Source: Delftia tsuruhatensis
GTDB taxonomy: Bacteria; Pseudomonadota; Gammaproteobacteria; Burkholderiales; Burkholderiaceae_C
NCBI RefSeq assembly: GCF_903815225.1
Contig: NZ_LR813084.1
Span: 4,302,001-4,366,000 of the forward strand
Direction of reading: 5' to 3'
Length of the DNA stretch: 64,000 bases
This document shows, piece by piece, positions 46,537 to 54,120 of this stretch (within the stretch, counting starts at the first letter, position 1; every line of letters begins with the position of its first letter). The notes beneath the pieces were generated by a model. It was not told the origin of the DNA, made no database searches, and worked only from the letters and a program-made list of their open reading frames with translations. The translations under genes and the position numbers were made by a program.

Positions 46537-47981
46537 GCCAGACCTCCTTGGCGCACGCACTTGACCTTCAGGAACTCACGCAGCCCCTCGATGCCGCCTT
46601 CCGAGCCCAGGCCGCTGTCCTTGCTGCCGCCAAAGGGCGTCTCGGGCAGCGAGGCCTGCAGCTCGTTGATGCAAACCACGCCGCTGTCGATCTCGCTGGC
46701 GAAGCGGTGGGCCAGCTGCATGTGTTCGGTGAAGGCATAGGCGGCCAGGCCGAAGGGCAGGCTGTTGGCCTCGTGCAGCGCCTCGTCGGCATCACGGACG
46801 GGGATCATCAGCGCCACCGGCCCGAAAGGCTCCAGGCGCGAGACCTCGGCACGCTTGTCGCGCACGGCCAGCACCGTGGGCTCGTAGAAGAAGCCCGGGC
46901 CCTCGATGGCCTGGCCGCCCAGCAGCAGGCCGGCACCCGCGTCCCGGGCATTGGCCACCAGCCCGGCGATGGCGCTGCGCCGCCGCGGGTTCTTGAGCGG
47001 CCCCATCTGGCAGGAGGGCTCGAACGGATCGCCCACGCGCAGCCGGGCCGCGTGCGCGACGAACCGGTCGCAGAATGCCCCGTAGACGCTTTCATGGACC
47101 AGGAAACGCGTGGGTGAGGTGCAGACCTGGCCCGCGTTGCGGAACTTGGCCGCCACGGTGGCGGCCGCCACACGGTCCAGGTCCGCATCGTCCCAGACGA
47201 TGACCGGCGCATGGCCGCCCAGCTCCAGCGTGGCCTTCTTCATGTGGGCGGCCGCCATGGCGCCCAGTTGCCGGCCCACCGAGGTCGCGCCCGTGAAGGT
47301 GACCATGGCGATGGCCTCGGCCGCGCACAGCTGCTGCGCGATCCCGGCAGGATCGCCAAAGACCATGTTCACAAGGCCGGCCGGTGTCCCGGCGCGCTGC
47401 ATGGCCCGCGCGATGAGCAAGGCCACGCCGGCCGTCTCCTCGGACGGCTTGAGCACGATGGCGCAACCGGCCGCCAGCGCGGCGCTGATCTTGCGCGCCG
47501 GCGTGATGGCCGGCGCATTCCAGCCGGCAAAGCCGGCGACCACGCCGCGCGGCTCCAGCTGCACGATCTGCCGGATGCCCGGCGAGCGCGCGGGAATCAC
47601 CCGGCCATACAGCCGCCGCGCCTCCTCGGCCGCCCACTCGAACATCTCGGCGGCCACATCGACCTCCTTGTCCGCTTCGGCCAGGGGCTTTCCCAGCTCC
47701 AGCGTGATCTGGCGCGCCATGGCCTCGCGGCCCGCACGCATCTCGGCGGCGATGGCACGCAACAGCGCCGAGCGCTCGGTGGCACCGCTGTGCCGCCAGG
47801 ACTGGAAGGCCCGCAGCGCGCAGCGCATGGCCTGCTCCACGTCGCCGGGGCTGGCATGGGCATGGCGGCCCAGGCACTGGCCGGTGGATGCAGAAATGAC
47901 CTCGAGGACCGGCTCGCCCGTTCCGCTGCAAAACCGGCCGTCGATGAATTGGGAATACTCCATGGGCGCTTGCTCCATCAT
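46533..47981 (-). CDS. Aldehyde dehydrogenase family protein
   Basis: The 482-residue NAD(P)-dependent enzyme oxidises an aldehyde to its acid. GFAGWNAPAITPARKISAAL contains the conserved Asn region. VLKPSEETAGVALLIA, FTGATSVGRQLGAMAA, LELGGHAPVIV (general base Glu) and FRNAGQVCTSPTRF (nucleophile Cys) follow in order. The open frame extends far upstream through other genes, but ATG 47981 overlaps the Bug-protein stop. Coupled to the downstream beta-hydroxyacid dehydrogenase, it suggests conversion of a semialdehyde. Confidence 0.93.
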   Translation of the reverse strand: MMEQAPMEYSQFIDGRFCSGTGEPVLEVISASTGQCLGRHAHASPGDVEQAMRCALRAFQSWRHSGATERSALLRAIAAEMRAGREAMARQITLELGKPLAEADKEVDVAAEMFEWAAEEARRLYGRVIPARSPGIRQIVQLEPRGVVAGFAGWNAPAITPARKISAALAAGCAIVLKPSEETAGVALLIARAMQRAGTPAGLVNMVFGDPAGIAQQLCAAEAIAMVTFTGATSVGRQLGAMAAAHMKKATLELGGHAPVIVWDDADLDRVAAATVAAKFRNAGQVCTSPTRFLVHESVYGAFCDRFVAHAARLRVGDPFEPSCQMGPLKNPRRRSAIAGLVANARDAGAGLLLGGQAIEGPGFFYEPTVLAVRDKRAEVSRLEPFGPVALMIPVRDADEALHEANSLPFGLAAYAFTEHMQLAHRFASEIDSGVVCINELQASLPETPFGGSKDSGLGSEGGIEGLREFLKVKCVRQGGLA

Positions 47982-48961
47982 TCGAGAACGATGTGGGTGG
48001 TCTGGATGATTCCCGCCCAGTGCGCGGACTGCTGCTGGATGTATTCCTTGAACTGGTCGGGCGTGCCGGTGAATGGGTACTGGTCCAGCGAAAGCAGCTT
48101 GGCCTTGACCTCGGCGCTGCCCATGATCTCGTTGACCGCCGCATTCAGGGTCCGCACGACATCGGGGGACATGCCGGCCGGCCCCATCAGCCCATTCCAC
48201 GGTTCTGCCGCAAAACCCGGAAACTCCTTTTGCCCGATCACCGCGATACCGGGGCTGCCGCGGTCCGGCGAGGCGCTGGCCGATGCCAGGATGCGCAGCT
48301 TGCCGGCCTGGGCCTGGGGCAGTGCCACCACGCCGGCCAGAAAGGCGAAATCCACGCGCCCCGCGATCAGGTCGCCGATGGCGGCGGAATCGCCCTTGTA
48401 GGGCACATGCAGCGCATGGATGCGGGCTCCGCTCTTGAACCATTCGCCGGCCAGGTGATTGACCGCCCCATTGCCCGCCGAGGCATAGGTCAGCTGGTGT
48501 TCCTTTCCCCGGCCGTAGGCGATCAGGTCGCCATAGGTCCTGAACCGGGACGCGGCAGGCACCGCCAGGTAATAGGGATAGCTGGCCACCAGCGCGATCG
48601 ATGTGAAGTCCTTGATCGCGTCGTACTGGATGCCCTTGTGGATGGCCGGAATGATGGACAGCGTGCTGCTGCTGCCGATCATCAGCGTGTAGCCGTCGGG
48701 CGCGGCCTTCCTGACCAGGTTGGCGGCCACGGCGCCGCTGGCGCCGGGACGGTTGTCCACGATGAAGCTCTGCCCGAATTTCTGCGTGAGCCTTTCCGCC
48801 AGGACCCGCGCGACGATGTCCGTGGGCCCGCCTGCGGAAAAGCCCACGAGGATGGTCACGGGCCTGTCCGGATAGCCCGCGGCCAGCGCGCCGGCCGATG
48901 CCAGGGCCGCACCCGTGGCCAGTGCAGTCCGCAGGAACGTCCGCCTGTGGTGATGGTGCAT
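47978..48961 (-). CDS. Bug/TctC-family periplasmic substrate-binding protein
   Basis: The 327-residue protein begins MHHHHRRTFLRTALATGAAL, a natural four-His run before a twin-arginine signal peptide ending near GALAAGYP. The mature part has ILVGFSAGGPTDIVARVLAE, FIVDNRPGASGAVAANLVRK and the VPYKGDSAAIGDLIAGRVDF segment of the family. It lies 27 bases after a beta-hydroxyacid dehydrogenase gene and overlaps the aldehyde dehydrogenase start. It probably binds the compound that the cluster degrades. No permease is present in the window. Confidence 0.92.
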   Translation of the reverse strand: MHHHHRRTFLRTALATGAALASAGALAAGYPDRPVTILVGFSAGGPTDIVARVLAERLTQKFGQSFIVDNRPGASGAVAANLVRKAAPDGYTLMIGSSSTLSIIPAIHKGIQYDAIKDFTSIALVASYPYYLAVPAASRFRTYGDLIAYGRGKEHQLTYASAGNGAVNHLAGEWFKSGARIHALHVPYKGDSAAIGDLIAGRVDFAFLAGVVALPQAQAGKLRILASASASPDRGSPGIAVIGQKEFPGFAAEPWNGLMGPAGMSPDVVRTLNAAVNEIMGSAEVKAKLLSLDQYPFTGTPDQFKEYIQQQSAHWAGIIQTTHIVLE

Positions 48962-48988
48962 GGTTGTGTCTCCTCGGTCGGTGCAGGC

Positions 48989-49879
48989 TCAGAGCCTGAT
49001 CTTTTCGACGGCGTTGATGCCGGCCCAGAAGTCGGTGAGGCAGGAGGTGTCCTGCCCCGCCCTGCCGGCCGCCAGGGCCATCCTGAAGATGTTGCGCGTG
49101 GCATCGCACACCGGCAGCGCCACCTGGGCGGCCGCACCGGCCTGGGAGGCCAGCGAGATGTCCTTGTAGCCCAGCGCGATGTCGAAGCCCGGCGACAAGT
49201 CGCTGGCCAGGACCTTGTTCGGCCACTTTTCCTTGAGCTGGCCATTGCTGGCCGTGGTGTTGACCAGCACCTCCAGGGTCTTGGCGATGTCCAGGCCCAG
49301 CGATTTCGCAAGCACCAGCGCCTCGGAATTGATCTGGCAATAGCACAGCACCATCATGTTGTTGATGAGCTTGGTGCGCGTGCCGCTGCCCGGGCCGCCG
49401 CAGTGGTGGACGGTCGTGCCCATCTTGCGCAGCACGGGCTGCACCGCGGCGAGATGGCGCTCTTCGATGCCCAGCATGAACAGCGATTCGCCCCGGTCGG
49501 CATGCAGGGCCAGCCGCCCCACGGGGGCATCGCCGAAAGCGATGCCGCGCTTTGAAAATGCAGCACGGACATGGTCCACGGTTTCCACATCGACCGTGCT
49601 CATGTCGATATAGAGGGCGCCGGGTTGCAGATGCTGGATGATGCCCTGGCCACCCAAGGCCACCTCGCGCACCTGGCGAGGTCCGGGGAGCATGGTGAAA
49701 ACCAGGTCCGCGCCCTCGCAAAGGCTGGCCACGTCCTTTGCGCGCCTGGCGCCCTGCTCTACGATTTTCGATACCGCACGGTCATCGATATCGAAGACCG
49801 TGACGGGCTGCCCGTTTCTCAAAAGCGAGCGCGCCAGGGAGCATCCCATGCGGCCCAGTCCGATGAATCCAATCTCCAT
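48989..49879 (-). CDS. NAD(P)-dependent beta-hydroxyacid dehydrogenase (HIBADH family)
   Basis: The 296-residue enzyme has MEIGFIGLGRMGCSLARSLL at the N-terminus, the DAPVGRLALHADRGESLFML substrate loop and the catalytic Lys in GSGTRTKLINNMMVLC. Related enzymes reduce or oxidise 3-hydroxyisobutyrate, tartronate semialdehyde, succinate semialdehyde or sulfolactaldehyde. ATG 49879 follows AAGGAG with five bases between; a GTG two codons upstream would clash with that site. It appears to be the first gene of the leftward catabolic unit. Confidence 0.9.
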   Translation of the reverse strand: MEIGFIGLGRMGCSLARSLLRNGQPVTVFDIDDRAVSKIVEQGARRAKDVASLCEGADLVFTMLPGPRQVREVALGGQGIIQHLQPGALYIDMSTVDVETVDHVRAAFSKRGIAFGDAPVGRLALHADRGESLFMLGIEERHLAAVQPVLRKMGTTVHHCGGPGSGTRTKLINNMMVLCYCQINSEALVLAKSLGLDIAKTLEVLVNTTASNGQLKEKWPNKVLASDLSPGFDIALGYKDISLASQAGAAAQVALPVCDATRNIFRMALAAGRAGQDTSCLTDFWAGINAVEKIRL

Positions 49880-49992
49880 GTCCACTCCTTGTGAGCAGAC
49901 TCCAATCTATGCCTCGGGCCTTTGGGAGAGCGGGACAAATTATCGTCAAGCCATGAGTTTTTGGCAGATCTGGGATCACCCGCTGCCGATGC

Positions 49993-51132
49993 TCAGAACA
50001 GGCTGCGCTGCGCCAGCAACAGCGAGGGGTGGTAGAGGCTGCAGTCCAGCCGCAGCGGCTCGCGATTGAAGCCGTGGCGCCGGCAGGCCAGCGCGAAGCG
50101 CTGGCGCAGCAGATCGGCCCAGTGGCCCGTGCCTTTCATGCGCTGGCCGAACTCGGCGTTGTACACGCGGCCGGCCTCGCGCTGTTCACCCTGGATGCCA
50201 TGCAGGTCGCGCACGCGCTCCATCACGCGGCGGGCGCGATCGGGGTAGTGCAGCTGCAGCCATTGCTCGAACAGCGGGGCCACTTCCCAGGGCAGGCGCA
50301 GCACGGCGTAGAAGGCATGGCGCGCTCCGGCGTCAGCGGCGGCCTCCAGCACCTTCTCCAGGTCCTCGTTGATGAAGGGAATCTGCGGGGCCAGGCTCAC
50401 GCCCACCGGCACGCCTGCATCGGCCAGCGCACGGATGGTGCGCAGCCGGCGGTGCGGCGCGGCGGCGCGCGGCTCCAGCCGGCGGGCCAGGTCGGCGTCC
50501 AGCGTGGTCAGCGTGATGTGTACCGAGGCCAGGCCCTGGCGCGCCAGCGGTGCCAGCAGGTCGAGGTCGCGCTCCACACCGCTGCCCTTGGTGACGATGG
50601 AAAACGGGTGGCGCGCCTCGGCCAGTACCTCGATGAGTCGGCGCGTCAGCCCCAGTTCGCGCTCGACAGGCTGGTAGCAGTCGGTGACCGAACCCAGCAT
50701 CACGGGCTCGGCCACATGGCTGGCGCGCGACAGTTCGGCACGCAGCAGCTCGGGCAGGTTCTGCCTGGCGATCAGCCGGGTCTCGAAGTCCAGGCCCGGC
50801 GACCAGCCCAGGTAGCTGTGCGTGGGCCGGGCATAGCAGTAGATGCAGCCGTGCTCGCAGCCCCGGTAGGGATTGAGTCCCATGTGAAACGGCAGGTCGG
50901 GCGACTGGTGGCGGCTCAGTGCCGAGCGCGCCTGCTCCCAGCGCAGCTCGGTGCGCATCGGTGCGGCCTCTTCGCCTTCTGCCGGCGCATCAAGGCTGCC
51001 CCAGCCATCGTCGAAGGCCTCGCGCGGGTCGGTGGTGAAGCGGTGCGCCAGCTGGCTGGACGCACCCCGGCCCTTGATGGCATGCAGGGCAATCAGGGAC
51101 GGATCCGCAGGCGGGTTGGAACTGTGGCGCAT
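49993..51132 (-). CDS. SplB-like radical SAM protein (PA0069 family)
   Basis: The 379-residue protein carries the radical SAM cysteines in YRGCEHGCIYCYARPTHSYL (C92, C96 and C99), spaced Cx3Cx2C. It belongs to the COG1533-type group that includes spore photoproduct lyase, annotated broadly as DNA repair photolyase-like; the true reaction of the PA0069 branch is unknown. ATG 51132 is chosen (MRHSSNPPAD). Just 8 bases upstream lies a perfect CTGT-N8-ACAG LexA-type box, which suggests induction by DNA damage and supports a repair role. Confidence 0.88.
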   Translation of the reverse strand: MRHSSNPPADPSLIALHAIKGRGASSQLAHRFTTDPREAFDDGWGSLDAPAEGEEAAPMRTELRWEQARSALSRHQSPDLPFHMGLNPYRGCEHGCIYCYARPTHSYLGWSPGLDFETRLIARQNLPELLRAELSRASHVAEPVMLGSVTDCYQPVERELGLTRRLIEVLAEARHPFSIVTKGSGVERDLDLLAPLARQGLASVHITLTTLDADLARRLEPRAAAPHRRLRTIRALADAGVPVGVSLAPQIPFINEDLEKVLEAAADAGARHAFYAVLRLPWEVAPLFEQWLQLHYPDRARRVMERVRDLHGIQGEQREAGRVYNAEFGQRMKGTGHWADLLRQRFALACRRHGFNREPLRLDCSLYHPSLLLAQRSLF

Positions 51133-51139
51133 GATTTGA

Positions 51140-51155
51140 CTGTATATAAATACAG
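51140..51155. promoter_or_regulatory. LexA (SOS) box upstream of the SplB-like gene
   Basis: CTGTATATAAATACAG at 51140-51155 matches the proteobacterial LexA consensus CTGT-N8-ACAG with an AT-rich core. It lies 8 bases upstream of the leftward radical SAM start and 267 bases upstream of the rightward rnk gene. Position favours control of the former, since LexA would block its promoter or leader. Confidence 0.75.
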
Positions 51156-51332
51156 CCCAGTCACCAACCCCATTCCCATGCCTGCGGCTGCAAAGTGGAT
51201 TTCCCGGGCTTGGCAAGTCCGGCGGCCAATCCGCACCTCATCGTGCGGGATCGCTTGGCGAAAGCGTGGCCAGGCTGCACAATGGCCCTATCGCACCAAC
51301 TTGGTGCCTTTCTCTTTTCTGAAGATGCCTTG

Positions 51333-51361
51333 GCCCGGACAACCCCGTTGCCCGGGCTTTT
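51333..51361 (+). terminator. Intrinsic terminator in the rnk upstream region
   Basis: GCCCGG at 51333-51338 and CCGGGC at 51352-51357 enclose a second helix (CAAC with GTTG), giving an almost continuous stem followed by TTTT. It points rightward, yet no rightward gene precedes it. It may end a small RNA started after about 51250 or attenuate the rnk leader. Confidence 0.5.
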
Positions 51362-51421
51362 GTCCGTTTGAGCGCCGCTGCCCGCACCGCAGGCGGCGCA
51401 AGCACACAAGGGAGCCACACC

Positions 51422-51826
51422 ATGGAGCGCAAGCCCCACATCATCCTTTCGTCCCTGGACCTGGAGCGCATCGAGGCCCTGCTGGACAAGCAAGCCGCCT
51501 TCCCGGGCCGTGAGGCACTTGAAGCGGAACTGGACCGCGCCGACGTGCTCGAGCCCAAGGAAATGCCGCCCCACGTGGTGACCATGAACTCCACCGTGCG
51601 CTTCACGATGCTGGAGTCGGGCAAGAGCAATACGCTGACCCTGGTCTATCCCAGGGAGATGGATGGCAGCAGCGACAAGGTGTCGGTGTTCGCGCCCGTG
51701 GGCATCGCCCTGCTGGGCCTGAGCGTGGGCGACCAGTTCCGCATGCCCAGCCCCACGGGCCAGGTCACCGTGCGCGTGGACGCGATCGAATTCCAGCCGG
51801 AAAGCGCGGGCGAATTGCACCGCTGA
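51422..51826 (+). CDS. rnk: Nucleoside diphosphate kinase regulator Rnk
   Basis: The 134-residue protein resembles Rnk, a GreA/GreB-like factor that binds RNA polymerase and influences nucleoside diphosphate kinase levels. It has the short N-terminal helical part (PHIILSSLDLERIEALLDKQ) and the C-terminal FKBP-like domain (VTMNSTVRFTMLESGKSNTL, VFAPVGIALLGLSVGDQFRM). ATG 51422 gives the expected length. A terminator-like hairpin lies 61 bases upstream, and a bidirectional terminator follows. Confidence 0.9.
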   Translation: MERKPHIILSSLDLERIEALLDKQAAFPGREALEAELDRADVLEPKEMPPHVVTMNSTVRFTMLESGKSNTLTLVYPREMDGSSDKVSVFAPVGIALLGLSVGDQFRMPSPTGQVTVRVDAIEFQPESAGELHR

Positions 51827-51846
51827 AAGCTGCTGTGCAGGTCAAG

Positions 51847-51871
51847 AAAGGCAGCCGCGGGCTGCCTTTTT
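51847..51871. terminator. Bidirectional terminator between rnk and the acyltransferase gene
   Basis: AAAGGCAGCC at 51847-51856 pairs with GGCTGCCTTT at 51860-51869 across a 3-base loop, with T residues to 51871. It lies between two convergent genes and can serve both. Confidence 0.85.
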
Positions 51872-51887
51872 GCTGATGGGCCGCGCC

Positions 51888-53045
51888 TCAGCGCAGCCCG
51901 GCCAGGAAGGCCGCGATCAGTCCGGTACCGACCAAGCCCGCCTGCCAGCGCAGCGCCATGTGCCAGCTGGGCACGTGGCGCTCCACACGCTCATACAGCA
52001 GATGACCCGCCACGATGGACAGCCCGAAGGCCGTGAACATGCCCAGCAGGGCCGCGGGAATGGACTGGGGCCAGAAGTGGCTCTCCACGGCGTTGACCAG
52101 CAGGCAGACCGAGAAGTGCACGAGGAACACCGAGTACGAGATCTGGCCGAGCCGGCGCAGCGGTGCCCAGCCTTGCGCCTGGGCGAATGCGGGGCTGCGC
52201 ATGGCGGCGGCCAGGGCGAGGGCCGTGGCGCCGGCCAGCGCGATGCGGTCACGCCACTCCAGGGACAGGGCTGCCACGACCAGGGCCGCGATCAGCAGCG
52301 ACCAGCTCCAGGCCGCCGAAGCCCTGGGCGCGTGCGCGGCCCAGTAGGCCATCATGCCCAGCCCGTACGCGCCAAAGAAGTACGGTGCCCAGACATCCCA
52401 TTGCGCATCGAGGTTGAAGCCCAGCAGCGAAGCCGCCGTGCCCGCCAGCACCAGCGCCTGCGCGCCGCTCAGCGCCCAGGGCCACCAGCGTGCCTGGGCC
52501 TGGGCGCCGAAGCGCCGGCGAAACAGCGCCGCGCCCCAGCGCGTGCCGGCCAGCAGCAGTGCCGTCAGCGCGAACAGCTGGAAGTCGATGGACACGTACC
52601 AGACGCCGGCGGACAGGGACTCCTCGCCCACGATGTTCTGCAGCAGCAGGGCGTGCGCCACCAGTTGCCACAGGTCGGGCTCGCCCGAGACCGAGGCATG
52701 GTCGAACCAGGGCCGCACGGCGGCCGACACCACGATGGCCACGACCAGGGCTACGGCGTAGGGGACGACCAGGCGCACGAAGCGGCGCCCGATCCGGGGC
52801 CAGGGATCGCCGTGCCGACCATGGCCCTCGGGCGCCATGCTGGCCGCGGCCAGGTAGCCTCCCAGCACCAGGAAGATCTGCACGGCCATGCGCGCGTATT
52901 CGTACAGCCAGTCGATGGTGCCCGGCATGGCCGGATGGGCGATATCAGACATGGGGCCGTAGAAGGCCAGGTGGTGCCAGATGATGGCGGCACAGGCCAG
53001 GCCCTTGGTGCAGTCGATCAGGGCGCTGCGGCTAGCGTGAGACAT
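51888..53045 (-). CDS. Acyltransferase family 3 (OafA/NodX-like) membrane protein
   Basis: The 385-residue protein has about ten transmembrane helices. The start LIDCTKGLACAAIIWHHLAF carries the His residues typical of family 3 acyltransferases, and QIFLVLGGYLAAAS follows the usual pattern. WYVSIDFQLFALTALLL and LGQISYSVFLVHFSVCLLVN are further family landmarks. Such enzymes acetylate sugars of O-antigen, capsule or peptidoglycan at the membrane. ATG 53045 is chosen. No polysaccharide genes are nearby, so the acceptor is unknown. It is divergent from the GbsR-type regulator. Confidence 0.88.
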   Translation of the reverse strand: MSHASRSALIDCTKGLACAAIIWHHLAFYGPMSDIAHPAMPGTIDWLYEYARMAVQIFLVLGGYLAAASMAPEGHGRHGDPWPRIGRRFVRLVVPYAVALVVAIVVSAAVRPWFDHASVSGEPDLWQLVAHALLLQNIVGEESLSAGVWYVSIDFQLFALTALLLAGTRWGAALFRRRFGAQAQARWWPWALSGAQALVLAGTAASLLGFNLDAQWDVWAPYFFGAYGLGMMAYWAAHAPRASAAWSWSLLIAALVVAALSLEWRDRIALAGATALALAAAMRSPAFAQAQGWAPLRRLGQISYSVFLVHFSVCLLVNAVESHFWPQSIPAALLGMFTAFGLSIVAGHLLYERVERHVPSWHMALRWQAGLVGTGLIAAFLAGLR

Positions 53046-53114
53046 GGGGGCAATCTGCTCTCGGAACGGAACGCGGGAAGGCACCGGGCCCGGACCGCCT
53101 GGCCGCAAGCCCGC

Positions 53115-53136
53115 AAAGGCGCCATTGTGCGCCTTT
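53115..53136. other. Hairpin between acyltransferase and GbsR-type genes
   Basis: AAAGGCGC at 53115-53122 pairs exactly with GCGCCTTT at 53129-53136 over a 6-base loop. It lies in the divergent gap of 173 bases. The lack of a T-run makes it a poor terminator, so it may be an operator or leader structure. Confidence 0.25.
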
Positions 53137-53218
53137 TGACCAGGTCTTGCAGAAAGCTGACGTCACCCGCATCCCACGGCCCGGACCACCCGGCGGACGC
53201 GCAGGCACAATGCATGGC

Positions 53219-53806
53219 ATGACGCAATCCAAACCTCTTCCGGCGTTGAACCGGCAGTTCGTCTCGCATTTCGGCGAGATGGGCAGTCGCTGGGGCATCA
53301 ACCGCACGGTAGGCCAGATCTACGCACTGTTGTTCCTGTCGCCCGAGCCGCTCAATGCCGACCAGATCGCCGAGACGCTGGAGTTCTCGCGCTCCAACGT
53401 GAGCATGGGGCTCAAGGAATTGCAGGCCTGGCGCCTGGTGCAGTTGCGCCACCAGCCCGGGGACCGGCGCGAGTATTTCGAGGCGCCGCAGGACGTCTGG
53501 GAGATCTTCCGCCGACTGGCCGAGGAGCGCCGCCGCCGCGAGATCGAGCCTACCCAGTCCATGCTGCGCGCGGCCATGCTGGAGGAAGTCTCCACCGAGG
53601 AAGAGCGCTACGCCCAGCAGCGCATGCGCGACATGTACGAGCTGATCGAGCGGCTCATGAACTGGTTCGACGACGTGCAGCGCCTGTCGCCCGAGACCGC
53701 CATGCAGCTCATGGGCATGGGCACGGCCGTGACGCGGCTGCTGGAGATCAAGGACCGCATCACGGGCGGCAAGGGCCGCGCCAAGGCGGACGACACCGAC
53801 GATTGA
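53219..53806 (+). CDS. GbsR/MarR-family transcriptional regulator
   Basis: The 195-residue protein has a MarR-like winged helix: GINRTVGQIYALLFLSPEPL, then NADQIAETLEFSRSNVSMGL and KELQAWRLVQLRHQPGDRRE with the wing. A helical C-terminal part rich in Glu and Arg (EEVSTEEERYAQQRMRDMYE) probably forms the dimer. GbsR proteins of Bacillus sense choline. Here it lies at the 3' end of the cyd operon, convergent with cydX, so it may control cydDCABX through the dyad at 60337. ATG 53219 is chosen; an ATG three codons upstream is possible. Confidence 0.9.
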   Translation: MTQSKPLPALNRQFVSHFGEMGSRWGINRTVGQIYALLFLSPEPLNADQIAETLEFSRSNVSMGLKELQAWRLVQLRHQPGDRREYFEAPQDVWEIFRRLAEERRRREIEPTQSMLRAAMLEEVSTEEERYAQQRMRDMYELIERLMNWFDDVQRLSPETAMQLMGMGTAVTRLLEIKDRITGGKGRAKADDTDD

Positions 53807-53889
53807 ATCCAACAACGCGGCATCAGCGGTCAGCACGCGCAAAAAATGACGCGGCCCAAAGCGAGGGACACCGAGCAAGGGCCTAAGCC

Positions 53890-53973
53890 GGCCGCGCCGC
53901 CCCGCCGCGAGGGTGTCGTCCCCCTCCCGCGTAGCGAGAGAGGGGGAAGCGGCGCAAGCCGCTCAGGGGGTGC
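53890..53973. repeat. Dispersed hairpin-rich intergenic repeat, copy 2 (inverted)
   Basis: Read on the minus strand it starts with GCACCCCCTGAGCGG directly after the cydX stop and contains GCGGCTTGCGCCGC hairpin arms, CTTCCCCCTCTC, CGGGAGGGGGACGACACC and a GC-rich end. These blocks match the order of copy 1 at 36987-37094. Its placement right after a leftward 3' end parallels copy 1 after frmB. It separates cydX from the convergent GbsR-type gene. Confidence 0.6.
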
Positions 53974-53974
53974 C

Positions 53975-54100
53975 TCACTTCTCACGGGCCATCAATTCGC
54001 GGCGCGTGGCCTCGTCATCCATCAGTTCGTACCACATCGCGTTGAGCACCGCGAAGGCCGCCGCCAGGGGCAGGCCGAGCAACCAGGCGAAATACCACAT
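53975..54100 (-). CDS. cydX: Cytochrome bd oxidase small subunit CydX
   Basis: This 41-residue single-helix protein (MWYFAWLLGLPLAAAFAVLN, then AMWYELMDDE) matches the CydX/CbdX/YbgT pattern: an N-terminal W-Y-F-x-W start and a single transmembrane segment ending in an acidic stretch. It stabilises the CydAB haem site. It lies 20 bases after cydB, and the ATG at 54100 is preceded by GAGGAAAA. It is small enough to be missed by automatic annotation. Confidence 0.9.
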   Translation of the reverse strand: MWYFAWLLGLPLAAAFAVLNAMWYELMDDEATRRELMAREK

Positions 54101-54120
54101 GGTGTTTTTTCCTCGATAGA

